This document shows positions 53,154-62,302 of a stretch of DNA of 64,000 nt, piece after piece. The notes beneath the pieces are model-generated. The model had not been told where the DNA came from. It saw only the letters and a program-made list of their open reading frames with translations, and ran no database searches. Both the position numbers and the translations under genes were made by a program. Numbering within the stretch: position 1 is the stretch's first letter; each line of letters starts with the position of its first letter. Origin of the DNA: Deltaproteobacteria bacterium (lineage in GTDB: Bacteria > Desulfobacterota_D > UBA1144 > Nemesobacterales > UBA2774); the NCBI GenBank assembly GCA_040223695.1, contig JAVKFU010000007.1, positions 1 through 64,000 of the forward strand, given 5' to 3'.

Positions 53154-53978
53154 TTATTCATCCCACTTGCGGTAAGCTTTTCTTTCCTCGTAATCGTCGA
53201 TATCAATTAGCATCTGCTCGTTCTTCCACCAAAGAAGAGATAATACGACGCCATAGCTTGTTCGCAGAGAATGCTCCTGAATGTTATAACGCTCGGCTAT
53301 CGGGTGATCGAACCATGCTTCTGCTGAAACTTGCCCCTTAAACTCACGCTCCGCTCCACCTTTAAGCAAATCATAAGCGTACGCGCCCGGTTCGAGCTTC
53401 TCAGGTGGCCAGAGTTGATCGGGAACGTATGAACCGCGTACAAACCACTGCCGTCCCGCATCGCTGTAACAGACAAGCATTGCCGGAAGCGGTCCGTGTT
53501 CAACAAGGCGGATCGCTGTGGAAGTCAAGCTCGTGGTGAATGCTCTAGCCAAACTTTTGACTGTGTTGAAATCAATTGCCCTGAATGTGGACACCATTGG
53601 CTTAAAAAGCGAGACAGAGAGCAGGAGATTGCTGGCGTAGCTGTTTGCCCGCGATTCAGGGTCGTGCTTGAACCACTTTTCTACGAATTGTGCTTCCTGG
53701 CAGCTATAGGAGATTTTTCCCCTGTCATACATCCAGTGTCCGAGCTCGTGAGCGGCGGAAAAACGTTGTCTTTCGCGGTTAGAGGAACCTGAATCTACCG
53801 TAATGATGGCGTTGTCCCCATTCCCGACAATGCGGGCGGCACAACCGGTCAGGGGACGGTACCGGATAATTGCACCGCAGTGGAAAGCGATTGCCTCAAT
53901 ATCGATTTCATCCGGGGTTGTAATGCCAAGCTCGTCCAAAATCTGGTCGGGAGTCAAAAAATGATTATTTTTTTCCAT
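53154..53978 (-). CDS. ImmA/IrrE-family metalloprotease
   Basis: About 274 residues. The zinc site HELGH sits in RFSAAHELGHWMYDR near residue 92, with the downstream acidic residue in ESRANSYASNLLLS. ImmA-type proteases cleave phage repressors; IrrE/PprI cleaves DdrO after DNA damage. The C-terminal half (about 130 residues) includes GAYAYDLLKGGAEREF and ISAEAWFDHP-like residues (VSAEAWFDHPIAERYNIQEH). No helix-turn-helix is fused. ATG 53978 is used, overlapping the previous gene by 14 bp. Confidence 0.85.
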   Translation of the reverse strand: MEKNNHFLTPDQILDELGITTPDEIDIEAIAFHCGAIIRYRPLTGCAARIVGNGDNAIITVDSGSSNRERQRFSAAHELGHWMYDRGKISYSCQEAQFVEKWFKHDPESRANSYASNLLLSVSLFKPMVSTFRAIDFNTVKSLARAFTTSLTSTAIRLVEHGPLPAMLVCYSDAGRQWFVRGSYVPDQLWPPEKLEPGAYAYDLLKGGAEREFKGQVSAEAWFDHPIAERYNIQEHSLRTSYGVVLSLLWWKNEQMLIDIDDYEERKAYRKWDE

Positions 53979-54414
53979 CGGGTTCGTCACGATCAAGCTC
54001 TTGCAGTATGCCCAGCTCGGCAAGATCCTCCAGATAGGTTTTGATGTCGTTGTCGGTAAGTTCTTCCAGGTTCCGGTACTGGGCTGTTACATATTGCGCG
54101 TATTGCTTCTGCTGTGTAAGTAATAAGAACAGTTCTCGCCGTTCCTCTGCTGTCTCTGGGATCGGGTATGGCTCTTTCTCCATCTGCTCGATTTCACGAT
54201 CATAAGCCGTGCGGGCGGCCTTCAAGGAGCGCTGACGGAATACTTTGACTGTATCCAGCATCATGGTTTTCAGGCGTACGGCTTCTGCGTCCATATCAAC
54301 CCCGCTCCTGCGAAGTTCATCCATGATTTCGTCATCGCTCTCATCAAGGACGGATGTACCGAGCGAGTCGATTATGATATAAAATTTTTCTTCGTCGGTT
54401 TTTTTATCAGGCAT
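53965..54414 (-). CDS. unknown protein between sigma-like and protease genes
   Basis: A 149-residue protein: MPDKKTDEEKFYIIIDSLGT, then helical charged stretches and DRDEPDGKK at the end. No zinc motif, helix-turn-helix or membrane segment. ATG 54414 with GGGGG upstream is chosen over 54456. It is overlapped by the protease gene and lies 16 bp after the sigma-like gene, so it is part of the same operon. It may be the substrate or partner of the protease; that is inference. Confidence 0.6.
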   Translation of the reverse strand: MPDKKTDEEKFYIIIDSLGTSVLDESDDEIMDELRRSGVDMDAEAVRLKTMMLDTVKVFRQRSLKAARTAYDREIEQMEKEPYPIPETAEERRELFLLLTQQKQYAQYVTAQYRNLEELTDNDIKTYLEDLAELGILQELDRDEPDGKK

Positions 54415-54430
54415 TAGGTCCCCCTTTATT

Positions 54431-55042
54431 TCAATCGGGAGTGATACCAGCAGCAATTAATCGCCGGCGAATTCTGCGTACAATGGTATTGTACTCGTTC
54501 TGAGATAGCTCCCAAAGATCACGCACACCGGTTGGGTCATATCCCTCTTGCCAAGCTTCCAATACCATCTGAGCCCTTTGATCATCTCTGAATAAATCCC
54601 CGATCTGCTCCAAAATTTGCCTGTCACTGAGCTGTTTGTCAGGATTCGGAGTGTGTCCCTGTACTTTCTCCAACGGGTTAAAAACGTCGCCCTCCTCGTT
54701 TTCTCGCCGGAGATCGGATTCCAATATTAGGGTCTCATCTTTTTTATACGACCTTGCCCAGTTACTCGATATGCTTCTCATGGCTTCAGTCAGAAACTTT
54801 ACAAAATCGACGTTACTTTTGTTCCATCGCCGGGTATCAGCCAATAGGTCTCTTAGAGCTGTCTGCATGAGGTCCTCAACTGTTCTGTAATCTGCCTTCG
54901 GCCCCAGCTTGGATATAAAGTCTTTCGCAGAACGCTTCAATCTAGCCCAGTCAACTTTAGTGAGCGCCTCAATCGCCTCCGCTATTTCCCCAGGTGTTGC
55001 CGCCGCTTCTACCGGTACGCGGCGTGGAGGTTTTGCCGTCAT
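54431..55042 (-). CDS. sigma-70-like DNA-binding protein
   Basis: A 203-residue protein. The middle DYRTVEDLMQTALRDLLADTRRWN plus VDFVKFLTEAMRSISSNWARS resembles sigma region 2 (cf. region 2.2-2.4), and the C-terminal block DDQRAQMVLEAWQEGYDPTGVRDLWELSQNEYNTIVRRIRRRL resembles the region 4 helix-turn-helix. The wording is unlike ECF sigma factors of the chromosome. It is the first gene of the four-gene unit with the ImmA/IrrE protease and HEPN-like protein. GAGGACATTC precedes ATG. The level of similarity is moderate. Confidence 0.65.
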   Translation of the reverse strand: MTAKPPRRVPVEAAATPGEIAEAIEALTKVDWARLKRSAKDFISKLGPKADYRTVEDLMQTALRDLLADTRRWNKSNVDFVKFLTEAMRSISSNWARSYKKDETLILESDLRRENEEGDVFNPLEKVQGHTPNPDKQLSDRQILEQIGDLFRDDQRAQMVLEAWQEGYDPTGVRDLWELSQNEYNTIVRRIRRRLIAAGITPD

Positions 55043-55113
55043 TCGAATGTCCTCAAAATTTTACCATCTGCAGGCCCACTAACTAAAATGCTCGTTTCGG
55101 GACGGTCATTGAC

Positions 55114-55150
55114 AGACCGGTCTAAAAATTTTTTTCCAACACCGTGTCAA
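55114..55150 (-). promoter_or_regulatory. promoter/operator of the sigma-like/ImmA operon
   Basis: Minus strand TTGACA (55145-55150) with a poor -10 (TTTTAG or TTTAGA) about 17-18 bases on. The perfect palindrome AGACCGGTCT (55114-55123) overlaps the -10/+1 region, flanked by TGTCAATGACC. This looks like an autoregulated promoter. Confidence 0.5.
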
Positions 55151-55260
55151 TGGTACGCCAAAAATAAGCATTTATATACTATGGGGCGATTTGAAAATGT
55201 CCCAAAAACTAAAGAATGAAGGGCCGGTATCCGAAGATGCACCTGGTCCGAGGAGAAAAA

Positions 55261-55546
55261 ATGGCAGATGTTACAGTCACTTGCATCACCAAACCAAGCC
55301 CACAGAGCCCACACAAACACATAACTCATTTGGGCAATCCGGCTCGCCGGGTGGATATGGACCCGAGAGCAAGTAATAGCCAGCATCGAGGCGAGAACAA
55401 ATACGTTTTATGTGATCGATCCCAAAACAAAGAAGCGCTCCGATGTGGGAATCGTGCGTCCGGCTGGAAGAGCACCGTATCTTCGTACATATGCTGACGG
55501 AGAATGGAATAACAATTTGCTTTCATTAGATCAATGTCCGCTATGA
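55261..55546 (+). pseudogene. frameshifted DUF3892-like gene
   Basis: ATG 55261 follows GAGGAG. The first frame gives MADVTVTCITKPSPQSPHKH then ITHLGNP and loses sense. Another frame starting near 55344 gives GWIWTREQVIASIEARTNTF, YVIDPKTKKRSDVGIVRPAG, RAPYLRTYADGEWNNNLLSL and ends at 55546. Joined they make an intact DUF3892 protein of about 95 residues. One frameshift separates them, near GGCTCGCCGGGTGG. Confidence 0.7.
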
Positions 55547-55642
55547 GCGATTCGTAGTCTGTTTTTGATTTATTCACCGAAGCGTAGAAGAAAAATAAAT
55601 CAATTAATTTCGGGGAATGAATAACCCGAAAAGGAGCTATAT

Positions 55643-55870
55643 ATGACACATTATAAGAACTTGGGAGGGGATTCCGGAGTCGCAGCCTATGAAATCGGAA
55701 CCGATTTTATAAAGGTCCAGTTTCATGACGGGTCAATTTATTTATATACCTATCAAAGTGCGGGGAGTGGCAACATTGAACAAATGAAAGACTTGGCTAT
55801 GGCTGGGATGGGGCTGAACAGTTTTATAAACAAACATGTCAAATATAAGTATGCTTCACGGTTGAACTAA
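55643..55870 (+). CDS. small conserved protein (KTSC-like)
   Basis: A 75-residue protein: MTHYKNLGGDSGVAAYEIGT, DFIKVQFHDGSIYLYTYQSA, GSGNIEQMKDLAMAGMGLNS. The pattern resembles the small KTSC-type proteins that are widespread on plasmids and islands, though the name is provisional. AAAAGGAGCTATAT precedes ATG. It converges with and overlaps the next gene by 15 bp. Confidence 0.6.
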   Translation: MTHYKNLGGDSGVAAYEIGTDFIKVQFHDGSIYLYTYQSAGSGNIEQMKDLAMAGMGLNSFINKHVKYKYASRLN

Positions 55871-56740
55871 TTGTCTGATACCATCCAGCAATACGCGGGT
55901 TGCGATACAATCATCCTCGTTGTAATCAAGGATGCGCTGGCGCACGTCGAGATCGGCGATTTTAACCCACCGGTTGAACCATTCAATCGAGGCCGCGCCT
56001 GACGGGTGCGTATCACTCCAATTGAAACCGAGATATTTTGCAAGAGTTTTTATAGAGTAATCCCTGGTGGGCCATTCCATTACTTTTATTACAACGTCGT
56101 TGTAAAGATTGATTGCGTGCGCAGGGTCGAACAGTTCCTCTATTTCCTCGGCGCTGCAAATATCGGGATATTTTTCCTGGAGCGTGCGGTAAATCGTGCG
56201 TTCATTTTTGGAATAATAATAAATTGCGCAGGGACGTATTGTCCGCATATAATCCAGTGCATCCGCAAAAGCGCTTTTTTCATACTGTGGTGTCGGTTGA
56301 TCCGCAAAGAAATAGATAAATTTTTCCGTCGCGCTGTCGAAACCGCGCCGCTCGACGAAACCGTGCAGATAACATATATCCCGCATGGGATCGACTTCGA
56401 TATCAAAAAACAGCTCCAGCTCATAGTCAGGCAGCTCAGTGGGAGCTAACAGCAAGGGGCCAGCTCCATCAGATGTCTGTACTCTGGCCCGTTCATAAAA
56501 CTTTCTGAGCGTGTCAGGACCGATGCCGGGAAATATGGTCTTTTTGCCGAAAACAAAACTATCAGGATGGTTTCTGGCAAGATCGTGAATCGTTCTGATA
56601 CGATCCATCATGACGTCGCGCATCGCTCGCCCCAGCTCTGGTATCAGAGTGAGGTCACCCTCTTTGATGAGCCGTCTGGTGCATTCGGTATGCCAATGGC
56701 AAAGTTTACATGCACTGCTATAGGCCGGTAGTTTGAACAT
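55856..56740 (-). CDS. TM0106-like RecB/RNase H-type nuclease, N-terminally truncated
   Basis: A 294-residue protein. The start CKLCHWHTECTRRL keeps the cysteine cluster that closes a Cas4/RecB-like nuclease, while the nuclease core itself is missing. Residues about 95-294 form an RNase H-like exonuclease domain: ELFFDIEVDPMRDICYLHGF, IYYYSKNERTIYRTLQ, and ILDYNEDDCIATRVLLDGI. These carry the D-E, N/D and D-D acidic residues. Complete family members are about 450-500 residues, so the 5' part was lost, with the break at the junction with the next gene (1 bp apart). Confidence 0.7.
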   Translation of the reverse strand: MFKLPAYSSACKLCHWHTECTRRLIKEGDLTLIPELGRAMRDVMMDRIRTIHDLARNHPDSFVFGKKTIFPGIGPDTLRKFYERARVQTSDGAGPLLLAPTELPDYELELFFDIEVDPMRDICYLHGFVERRGFDSATEKFIYFFADQPTPQYEKSAFADALDYMRTIRPCAIYYYSKNERTIYRTLQEKYPDICSAEEIEELFDPAHAINLYNDVVIKVMEWPTRDYSIKTLAKYLGFNWSDTHPSGAASIEWFNRWVKIADLDVRQRILDYNEDDCIATRVLLDGIRQLVQP

Positions 56741-56741
56741 A

Positions 56742-58223
56742 CTAAATAGACTTCAGGTGGTTGTAAATTTCAACCATTGCTAATGTGTCCATTTTACAAT
56801 ATTCTAAAAGCGCCTTCTTTATAATTTCTTTTTCGCTGTCTGGGATATCGTCGAAAATCATTTTTCGCCAACCCTCCATTGCAGCTGTCCCATCCTGAAT
56901 AACAAGATCTTCATAAGAGAACCGTGGCAATAGGACAGGTAATACATTCTTTATAGATGTTCTTCCCTTAAATTCAGGATGTAAATAATCATTTTTAAAG
57001 AGTTGTTCCAAGTCAAAAGTTCTGTTATTTAGGTCGAGCAGAAAATCACTATGTTCAGGATGCAACTCTGCCAGTCCCTTATTGATGGCATTTTCAAATG
57101 ATGCATGCCATGAAATTACAGTTCCTTCAGGCAAAATAATTTCTTTTAAAAACTCAATGAGTCTGATAGTTGCATACTCAATGTTATCCGCTAAATACTC
57201 AAAGTGTAATAGCTTCCCGTCAATATCTATTTTATGAATAGAAACCTGGAACGGCATGTGCTGATGAGGTCTGTACCCATCTAGAATTGGAATAGCCACC
57301 ATAAATGTTTCATAATCTAAAAAGTAGAGCGGGTATTCTAACTGGCTTAAGGCTTGATATACACTTTCTCTATCAATGAGGGGTTTTTGTGATGTTTCCA
57401 AATTCACTTGCAATCTTTGCTTATCAGTGAGCTGAAAACTATCCGGAATGTCGGTGATAGCTACTACACCAGAGTCGATCAGGGATTGAATTTTGTTAGA
57501 ACGAATTCTTGAAACGTCATGTACAGAATAATCCGGAACATTCGGGTTAAAAACGCTGAAAGAAGAACAATGATTCCCCCTCGTCATATAAATGCAGGGA
57601 CATGAACTCAGGTCAATGTCATTGTACTCTAGAAGCTCCAAAGCCTCATCGGTTTCTAATTTGGTTATATCATAATGATTAATAATCTTCTCTGAAACAT
57701 TTTCTTTTACAAAGAGTTCTTCCAAATCTACATCTCCGTTTTTTATATAATCTTTATTCAGATGAACTATATAAACTTCCCCCACTGGGATGTCCGCACC
57801 TCTCATCACAAGAGCTTGGAATGTAACATCTTTTATATGGTTATGCTCTCTATCGGTTTTAATATCATTCGATGACTTTACCTCATATATATCCCAGCAT
57901 CCGGACCTTTTGTTGGAGTCTAGAATGTCAATTTTTGCTATTAAACCTCTATCAGTGATAAATGTCGCTTGAAATATTGGTGATTTCTTTAAAGTTATTA
58001 GTTCGTTCGTTTGTTCTGCTAACCTTTTTGGATCACCATTGAGAAGATAACCGTCGGAAAACAAGTTGCGTGCAAGTGCTTCAACTTCCTGACCTTCACG
58101 AAAGTTCTTTAAATCAAAATCTGAGGGTGGTATCGAAATATACAACTCGGGTTTTTTCTTTTTCAGCCACAGATTCTTAGGGCACTGAAGATATTCTAAG
58201 TAGTCCGTTTTAGATAGATACAT
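56742..58223 (-). CDS. DUF2779-like RecB/RNase H-type nuclease
   Basis: A 493-residue protein: an N-terminal RecB/Cas4-like part (MYLSKTDYLEYLQCPKNLWL; WDIYEVKSSNDIK gives the E-x-K motif) and a C-terminal RNase H-like domain beginning YPLYFLDYETFMVAIPILDG and ending LEYCKMDTLAMVEIYNHLK. Cysteines in the middle (CPCIYMTRGNHC) may bind an Fe-S cluster. This layout matches DUF2779. The same design in the adjacent truncated gene suggests shared ancestry or function, probably in DNA or RNA degradation linked to defence. Confidence 0.7.
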   Translation of the reverse strand: MYLSKTDYLEYLQCPKNLWLKKKKPELYISIPPSDFDLKNFREGQEVEALARNLFSDGYLLNGDPKRLAEQTNELITLKKSPIFQATFITDRGLIAKIDILDSNKRSGCWDIYEVKSSNDIKTDREHNHIKDVTFQALVMRGADIPVGEVYIVHLNKDYIKNGDVDLEELFVKENVSEKIINHYDITKLETDEALELLEYNDIDLSSCPCIYMTRGNHCSSFSVFNPNVPDYSVHDVSRIRSNKIQSLIDSGVVAITDIPDSFQLTDKQRLQVNLETSQKPLIDRESVYQALSQLEYPLYFLDYETFMVAIPILDGYRPHQHMPFQVSIHKIDIDGKLLHFEYLADNIEYATIRLIEFLKEIILPEGTVISWHASFENAINKGLAELHPEHSDFLLDLNNRTFDLEQLFKNDYLHPEFKGRTSIKNVLPVLLPRFSYEDLVIQDGTAAMEGWRKMIFDDIPDSEKEIIKKALLEYCKMDTLAMVEIYNHLKSI

Positions 58224-58459
58224 TTTAAGTCACTCACAGTAAGCTCAAATTGGTTACTTATTAATCCAATTTTACGACAAGAATAACTTTCTTTGTATAT
58301 CATTGAGTACTTTAAATGATAATTCCATTGCCTTCCCGATTACTTCAGCTACTCATATTAATAGGCAAACTCTATACTGCACGGAATGTAGAATAACACG
58401 AAACACTAAAAATTGTGACTAAATGAAAACCTAAAATTCGGCAGATAACTTCCGAAAGT

Positions 58460-58780
58460 CTACGTAGTATCTCTCCCCCTTCCTCCAATAAAGCTCTGTT
58501 CCCAAAAACAAATTGTATCTTCCTTGTACAGACAGGCATCTGCTTTCTGAATTTCCATATCGCCTATTGTATGCAAATCTTCTCTCAGCATGTGTTTGTT
58601 ATACCAAATTTCACTAGAATATATGTTTACCCTTACTGCCGTATAACTCTTGCACTTCTTTGAGGTTGTTGAAATTAAACGTCCCTCCATAACCATATAG
58701 AAGCTCTCTTTAAACTCCTCTTGATCAAGAAGGTTCATGTAAGCATATTCATTGAAGCTTACACTTACATGCCAGTCCAA
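58460..58780 (-). CDS. unknown protein, possibly N-terminally truncated
   Basis: A 106-residue frame from TTG 58780: MDWHVSVSFNEYAYMNLLDQ, mid-part KSYTAVRVNIYSSEIWYNKH. The frame stays open for about 30 codons upstream (SKSGYQDDYNAQASKKNKEQ HCKYEISV) but without ATG or GTG, so the true N-terminus may be lost at a junction. No family recognised. Confidence 0.4.
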   Translation of the reverse strand: MDWHVSVSFNEYAYMNLLDQEEFKESFYMVMEGRLISTTSKKCKSYTAVRVNIYSSEIWYNKHMLREDLHTIGDMEIQKADACLYKEDTICFWEQSFIGGRGRDTT

Positions 58781-58925
58781 AACCGATATTTCATATTTGC
58801 AATGTTGTTCTTTGTTTTTTTTGGAAGCCTGGGCATTATAGTCATCCTGGTATCCCGATTTGGATCAAGCATAGCACTTTAGACAATGCTTCAAGTTTTT
58901 GTTTTGAAATAGTTTGCAGAAATGA

Positions 58926-59990
58926 TTATAGGCAATCCTCACCTTTTTTTTCAACCCAACTCAATTTCTCCACACCCCTCGCCAAATGATCTTCCGTCAA
59001 ATGAGAATACATCATCGTAGTACTAATATTCTTATGACCCAACAATCTCTGCACAGTCCTCAAATCAACTCCAGACATTACCAGGTGAGATGCAAAGGTA
59101 TGGCGTAATGTGTGCGGCGAGACACCTTTTAGCCCCGCTTTCCTACAAGCATTAGCAAGCGATGTCTTTATGGATAAGACAGGAGAACCGTCTTCACTAC
59201 AGAATACATACTCTATTTGATGTTCTTTTCGTGGATATGAAACGTTTGTATGAGGTGGTATGTAGTTCTTCGTGAGCCATTTAAGCGTCTTTTCAGTCTC
59301 TTCATTCATAGGAATTGATCTGAAGTCTTTCGTTTTTGAAGACCTGACAAGTATTCGTTTATTTTCAAAATCAATATCTTCGAATTTTAGCCTTCTGCGC
59401 TCTCCTTCTCGAATGCCAGTATTTAGCATGACAATGAAAATAGGCTTAGACCAGAGAGTTGAAGCCTCAAGTAATTTAGATACTTCTTCTTTTGTCAGAA
59501 ACCGTGGAGGCTTTTTTTCATAGGTAAGCAGTTTTATGTTCTTAAAGGGACTTTCCCTGATGTAGCCCCACTCTACCGCCTTGTTGAGCATGTGAGACAA
59601 ACACCTCAACTCAATGTTAACGGTTCTGGGTGATACACCCTCAGCCAATCTTTTTGTCTTCATATTCTCAATATGCCGAGATTTAAGTCTTGGAAGATGA
59701 ATCGATCGAAAGAACCTAAGAAGCGTATGCATACTGGTTTTATCTCGCTCATAACTTTTTTCTGCCTTGTTCGTCCTTGAGTAATCAAGATATTCACGCG
59801 CATAGTTTTCAAATGGAACCTGTTTTTCATCTATGATGCCGAATTTCTTTCTGTCATGTTCTTCTTCAAGTTTTCTGAGAACTTCTTTTGCGGCGGTTTT
59901 AGACATCCGTCCTATTTTTATCCACTTCTGTTTATAATTTACAGTAAAGACGCCGTACCAAACCCCTTTCTTAGAGAATAAGGAAGCCAC
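58926..59990 (-). CDS. tyrosine recombinase/integrase
   Basis: A 354-residue integrase. SAM-like N-terminal arm-binding and core-binding part (about 1-150), then the catalytic domain: arginine in LNTGIREGERRRLKFEDID, the HxxR box in SPHTLRHTFASHLVMSG, and the nucleophile in TTMMYSHLT after LLGHKNIS. It lies 113 bp from tRNA-Arg, transcribed away from it, the usual position for an island integrase using the tRNA 3' end as attachment site. Start ATG is in good context. Confidence 0.9.
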   Translation of the reverse strand: MASLFSKKGVWYGVFTVNYKQKWIKIGRMSKTAAKEVLRKLEEEHDRKKFGIIDEKQVPFENYAREYLDYSRTNKAEKSYERDKTSMHTLLRFFRSIHLPRLKSRHIENMKTKRLAEGVSPRTVNIELRCLSHMLNKAVEWGYIRESPFKNIKLLTYEKKPPRFLTKEEVSKLLEASTLWSKPIFIVMLNTGIREGERRRLKFEDIDFENKRILVRSSKTKDFRSIPMNEETEKTLKWLTKNYIPPHTNVSYPRKEHQIEYVFCSEDGSPVLSIKTSLANACRKAGLKGVSPHTLRHTFASHLVMSGVDLRTVQRLLGHKNISTTMMYSHLTEDHLARGVEKLSWVEKKGEDCL

Positions 59991-60103
59991 GAATCGCTAC
60001 CCCACATGTAGGATTTACGGATTGATTCTTTGAATATTCTTTGAAAGGAAATTATAGACTATTTTGGAAGGAAATGCAACTGACTGTGATTATTTGAGAA
60101 AAT

Positions 60104-60180
<77 letters not shown>

Positions 60181-60290
60181 AAAGTGTAAATCCTCCAGAA
60201 AAGAGGTGAAAATTCTACCTGCCGCCTTCTTTTTCTTCAATAAGCGAACTCAATTCCGGCAGACTATAGCCAATTCGGTATCCTAGATTT

Positions 60291-62249
60291 TCAGAATGTA
60301 AGTTTGACCCCGGCTCTCGGACTTATTCCCGGCGCTGGAAATCCGACAAACTGTTCGTATCGTTCATTAAAAAGATTGTCTACAGCCAGAAAAATTCTCA
60401 TCTTTTTATGAGGATTCCATGTAGCAGCAAGATCAAATACAGAATAAGAATCGAGAGTCACATCCCCTGTAGGGATCGAAGAATCAAATACTTTACCTAC
60501 AAAAAGTGCGTCTATATTGATGTCAAATACCCTTGTCGGCCGAAATAAAATAGAGAATCCTCCCCACCATCTCGGGCGGTTTCTGAGCACCTCATTCGTC
60601 CCTTTTATATCGCTGGCCGCATATGTCAGATTCCCGTTCAGCTTCAGCTTCTTCCAAGACTCGGCCTCAATTATGAATTCGAAACCCTTGATAGTTACTC
60701 GTGAGCGGTTTACAAGCCTCGGGGGAGGTCCTTCATCAAAATCAATTAGATTCTGATATTCACTATAATAAAAATTTAGCAAGGCCTCGACCCTCCCATC
60801 CCAGATAAACTGATTAATACCCAGATCGATGCTTCTGCTCTTCTCAGGATCAAGCCCGGGGTTTCCGACTATAGGATTTGAGAGTGCGAAAAAACTGGGG
60901 AGCTTGAATCCCTCTCCCCAGTTAGCCCTTAGAATCGTATCGGTCGCTTTGATCTTATAAGAAACTCCTACTCTCGGACTGAACTCGGAGTCGAAGTCCT
61001 TGGGAAAATCGACCCGTGAGCCCAATACCAGAGTTAGGTCCTCAAGCATAGCCCAGTGCAACTCCAGATACGGCGACAGAATGTATCTGTTAAGGTCGAA
61101 TCCCGTAGATACGGGAATTTCTCCGAATAACGTCCCGCTGCCTGAACCGTCGTCTATCTCAGTTTCAAAACCTGCTACAAGGTCCAATGTATCGTAAAGG
61201 GAGAATCTGTTTATCAGGTTAACATCATATCGTGAGAATTTGGTGTCGGATTCATTCGGCGGTATCCCGAGAGGATCGCGAATACCAGGCGCCACGCCTG
61301 GAGAGGAAAATTTTTCCTTATTGTAGTAGAATCCGAATTTGACCTCATAATCCCACCACTCGAAAGGCACGTGGACGAGCTTAATCCCCAACAGAAATTG
61401 ATCGATATTCCGCTCATCTACCGAGCGTATAACGGCGAATTCAGGCCCCCCGCTATCATCAGGAAAACTGGAGCTGTCGATATGCGAATACCTCAACGTG
61501 GAATTTATCTCTACGGTGTCCGTGCTAAACAGTCCGAGGTTCGCATTGAACGTGGGGCTTTTGAATTTACTCCCTTCAACCTGCTCTCCTTCGTCAATAT
61601 AGGAGCCTGTGAATGAATAACTCAATATATCGGGCGAGCCCGACATACCAGCTAGAAATCGGTACTGTCCGTACCGTCCCCCTGAGAATTCAGGACTGAT
61701 TCGAGTTTTGCCCTTCCCCTTTTTGGTGATGATGTTGATAACACCACTTAGGGCGTCTGAGCCGTAGATCGAAGACATAGGGTCGCGTACGACCTCAATT
61801 CTCTCGATATTATCTGTACTCAGGGTTGAGAAATCAAATGAACCGCCGCGGCTGTTCGTAGGGTCGTTGACCTTTACGCCGTCTATCAGGACAAGTGTAA
61901 AATTCGGATCTCCTCCGCGTATGTAAACGGAGGTTACGCCGCCACGCGACGCCGGCTGATCTACATAAAGACCCGGCACCCGCTGAAGGAGCTCTGAGAC
62001 AGTATCGGCACGCCGCGCTTCTATTTCCTCCCGTGTAATAACAGTTACACTCGCAGTGCTTCTCCCGAGAGTAGTCGGGTAAGCCGTTCCGGTTACCACT
62101 ACAGGGTCGAGGGCCTCTTCGTTATCCGGAGATACAACCTGGCTGTAGGAGCCTCTTGTGCCTGCGACCCAGAGACCAGTAAACACAACAAATAAAATGA
62201 AATTCTTACTCAGAGTTTTTTTGAATGGATTAATCGTCAAAGCAGTCAA
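60291..62249 (-). CDS. TonB-dependent outer-membrane receptor (BtuB/Cir-like)
   Basis: A 652-residue receptor. The signal region (about 1-35) is followed by the TonB box area EALDPVVVTGTAYPTT. The plug domain reads VTVITREEIEARRADTVSELLQRVPGLYVDQ, VYIRGGDPNFTLVLIDGVKVNDP and SSIYGSDALSGVINIITKKGKGK. The barrel ends GVKLTF with a terminal aromatic residue. Size fits vitamin B12 or siderophore-type receptors. No cobalamin riboswitch is visible upstream in the 53-bp gap. TTG start with GGGGGG upstream. Substrate undetermined. Confidence 0.85.
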   Translation of the reverse strand: MTALTINPFKKTLSKNFILFVVFTGLWVAGTRGSYSQVVSPDNEEALDPVVVTGTAYPTTLGRSTASVTVITREEIEARRADTVSELLQRVPGLYVDQPASRGGVTSVYIRGGDPNFTLVLIDGVKVNDPTNSRGGSFDFSTLSTDNIERIEVVRDPMSSIYGSDALSGVINIITKKGKGKTRISPEFSGGRYGQYRFLAGMSGSPDILSYSFTGSYIDEGEQVEGSKFKSPTFNANLGLFSTDTVEINSTLRYSHIDSSSFPDDSGGPEFAVIRSVDERNIDQFLLGIKLVHVPFEWWDYEVKFGFYYNKEKFSSPGVAPGIRDPLGIPPNESDTKFSRYDVNLINRFSLYDTLDLVAGFETEIDDGSGSGTLFGEIPVSTGFDLNRYILSPYLELHWAMLEDLTLVLGSRVDFPKDFDSEFSPRVGVSYKIKATDTILRANWGEGFKLPSFFALSNPIVGNPGLDPEKSRSIDLGINQFIWDGRVEALLNFYYSEYQNLIDFDEGPPPRLVNRSRVTIKGFEFIIEAESWKKLKLNGNLTYAASDIKGTNEVLRNRPRWWGGFSILFRPTRVFDINIDALFVGKVFDSSIPTGDVTLDSYSVFDLAATWNPHKKMRIFLAVDNLFNERYEQFVGFPAPGISPRAGVKLTF

Positions 62250-62302
62250 GAACCGTAAAGCTCCCCCCTAGCATACTGAAAAAATCATAGCCCCATGAGA
62301 GA

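Noticed and set aside
55147-55649. Minus-strand frames across the DUF3892-like region
   Set aside because: They lie antisense to a recognisable, though frameshifted, protein family.
62250-62302. Cobalamin riboswitch before the TonB receptor
   Set aside because: The gap to the upstream gene is 53 bp, too short for the element, and no B12-box was seen.
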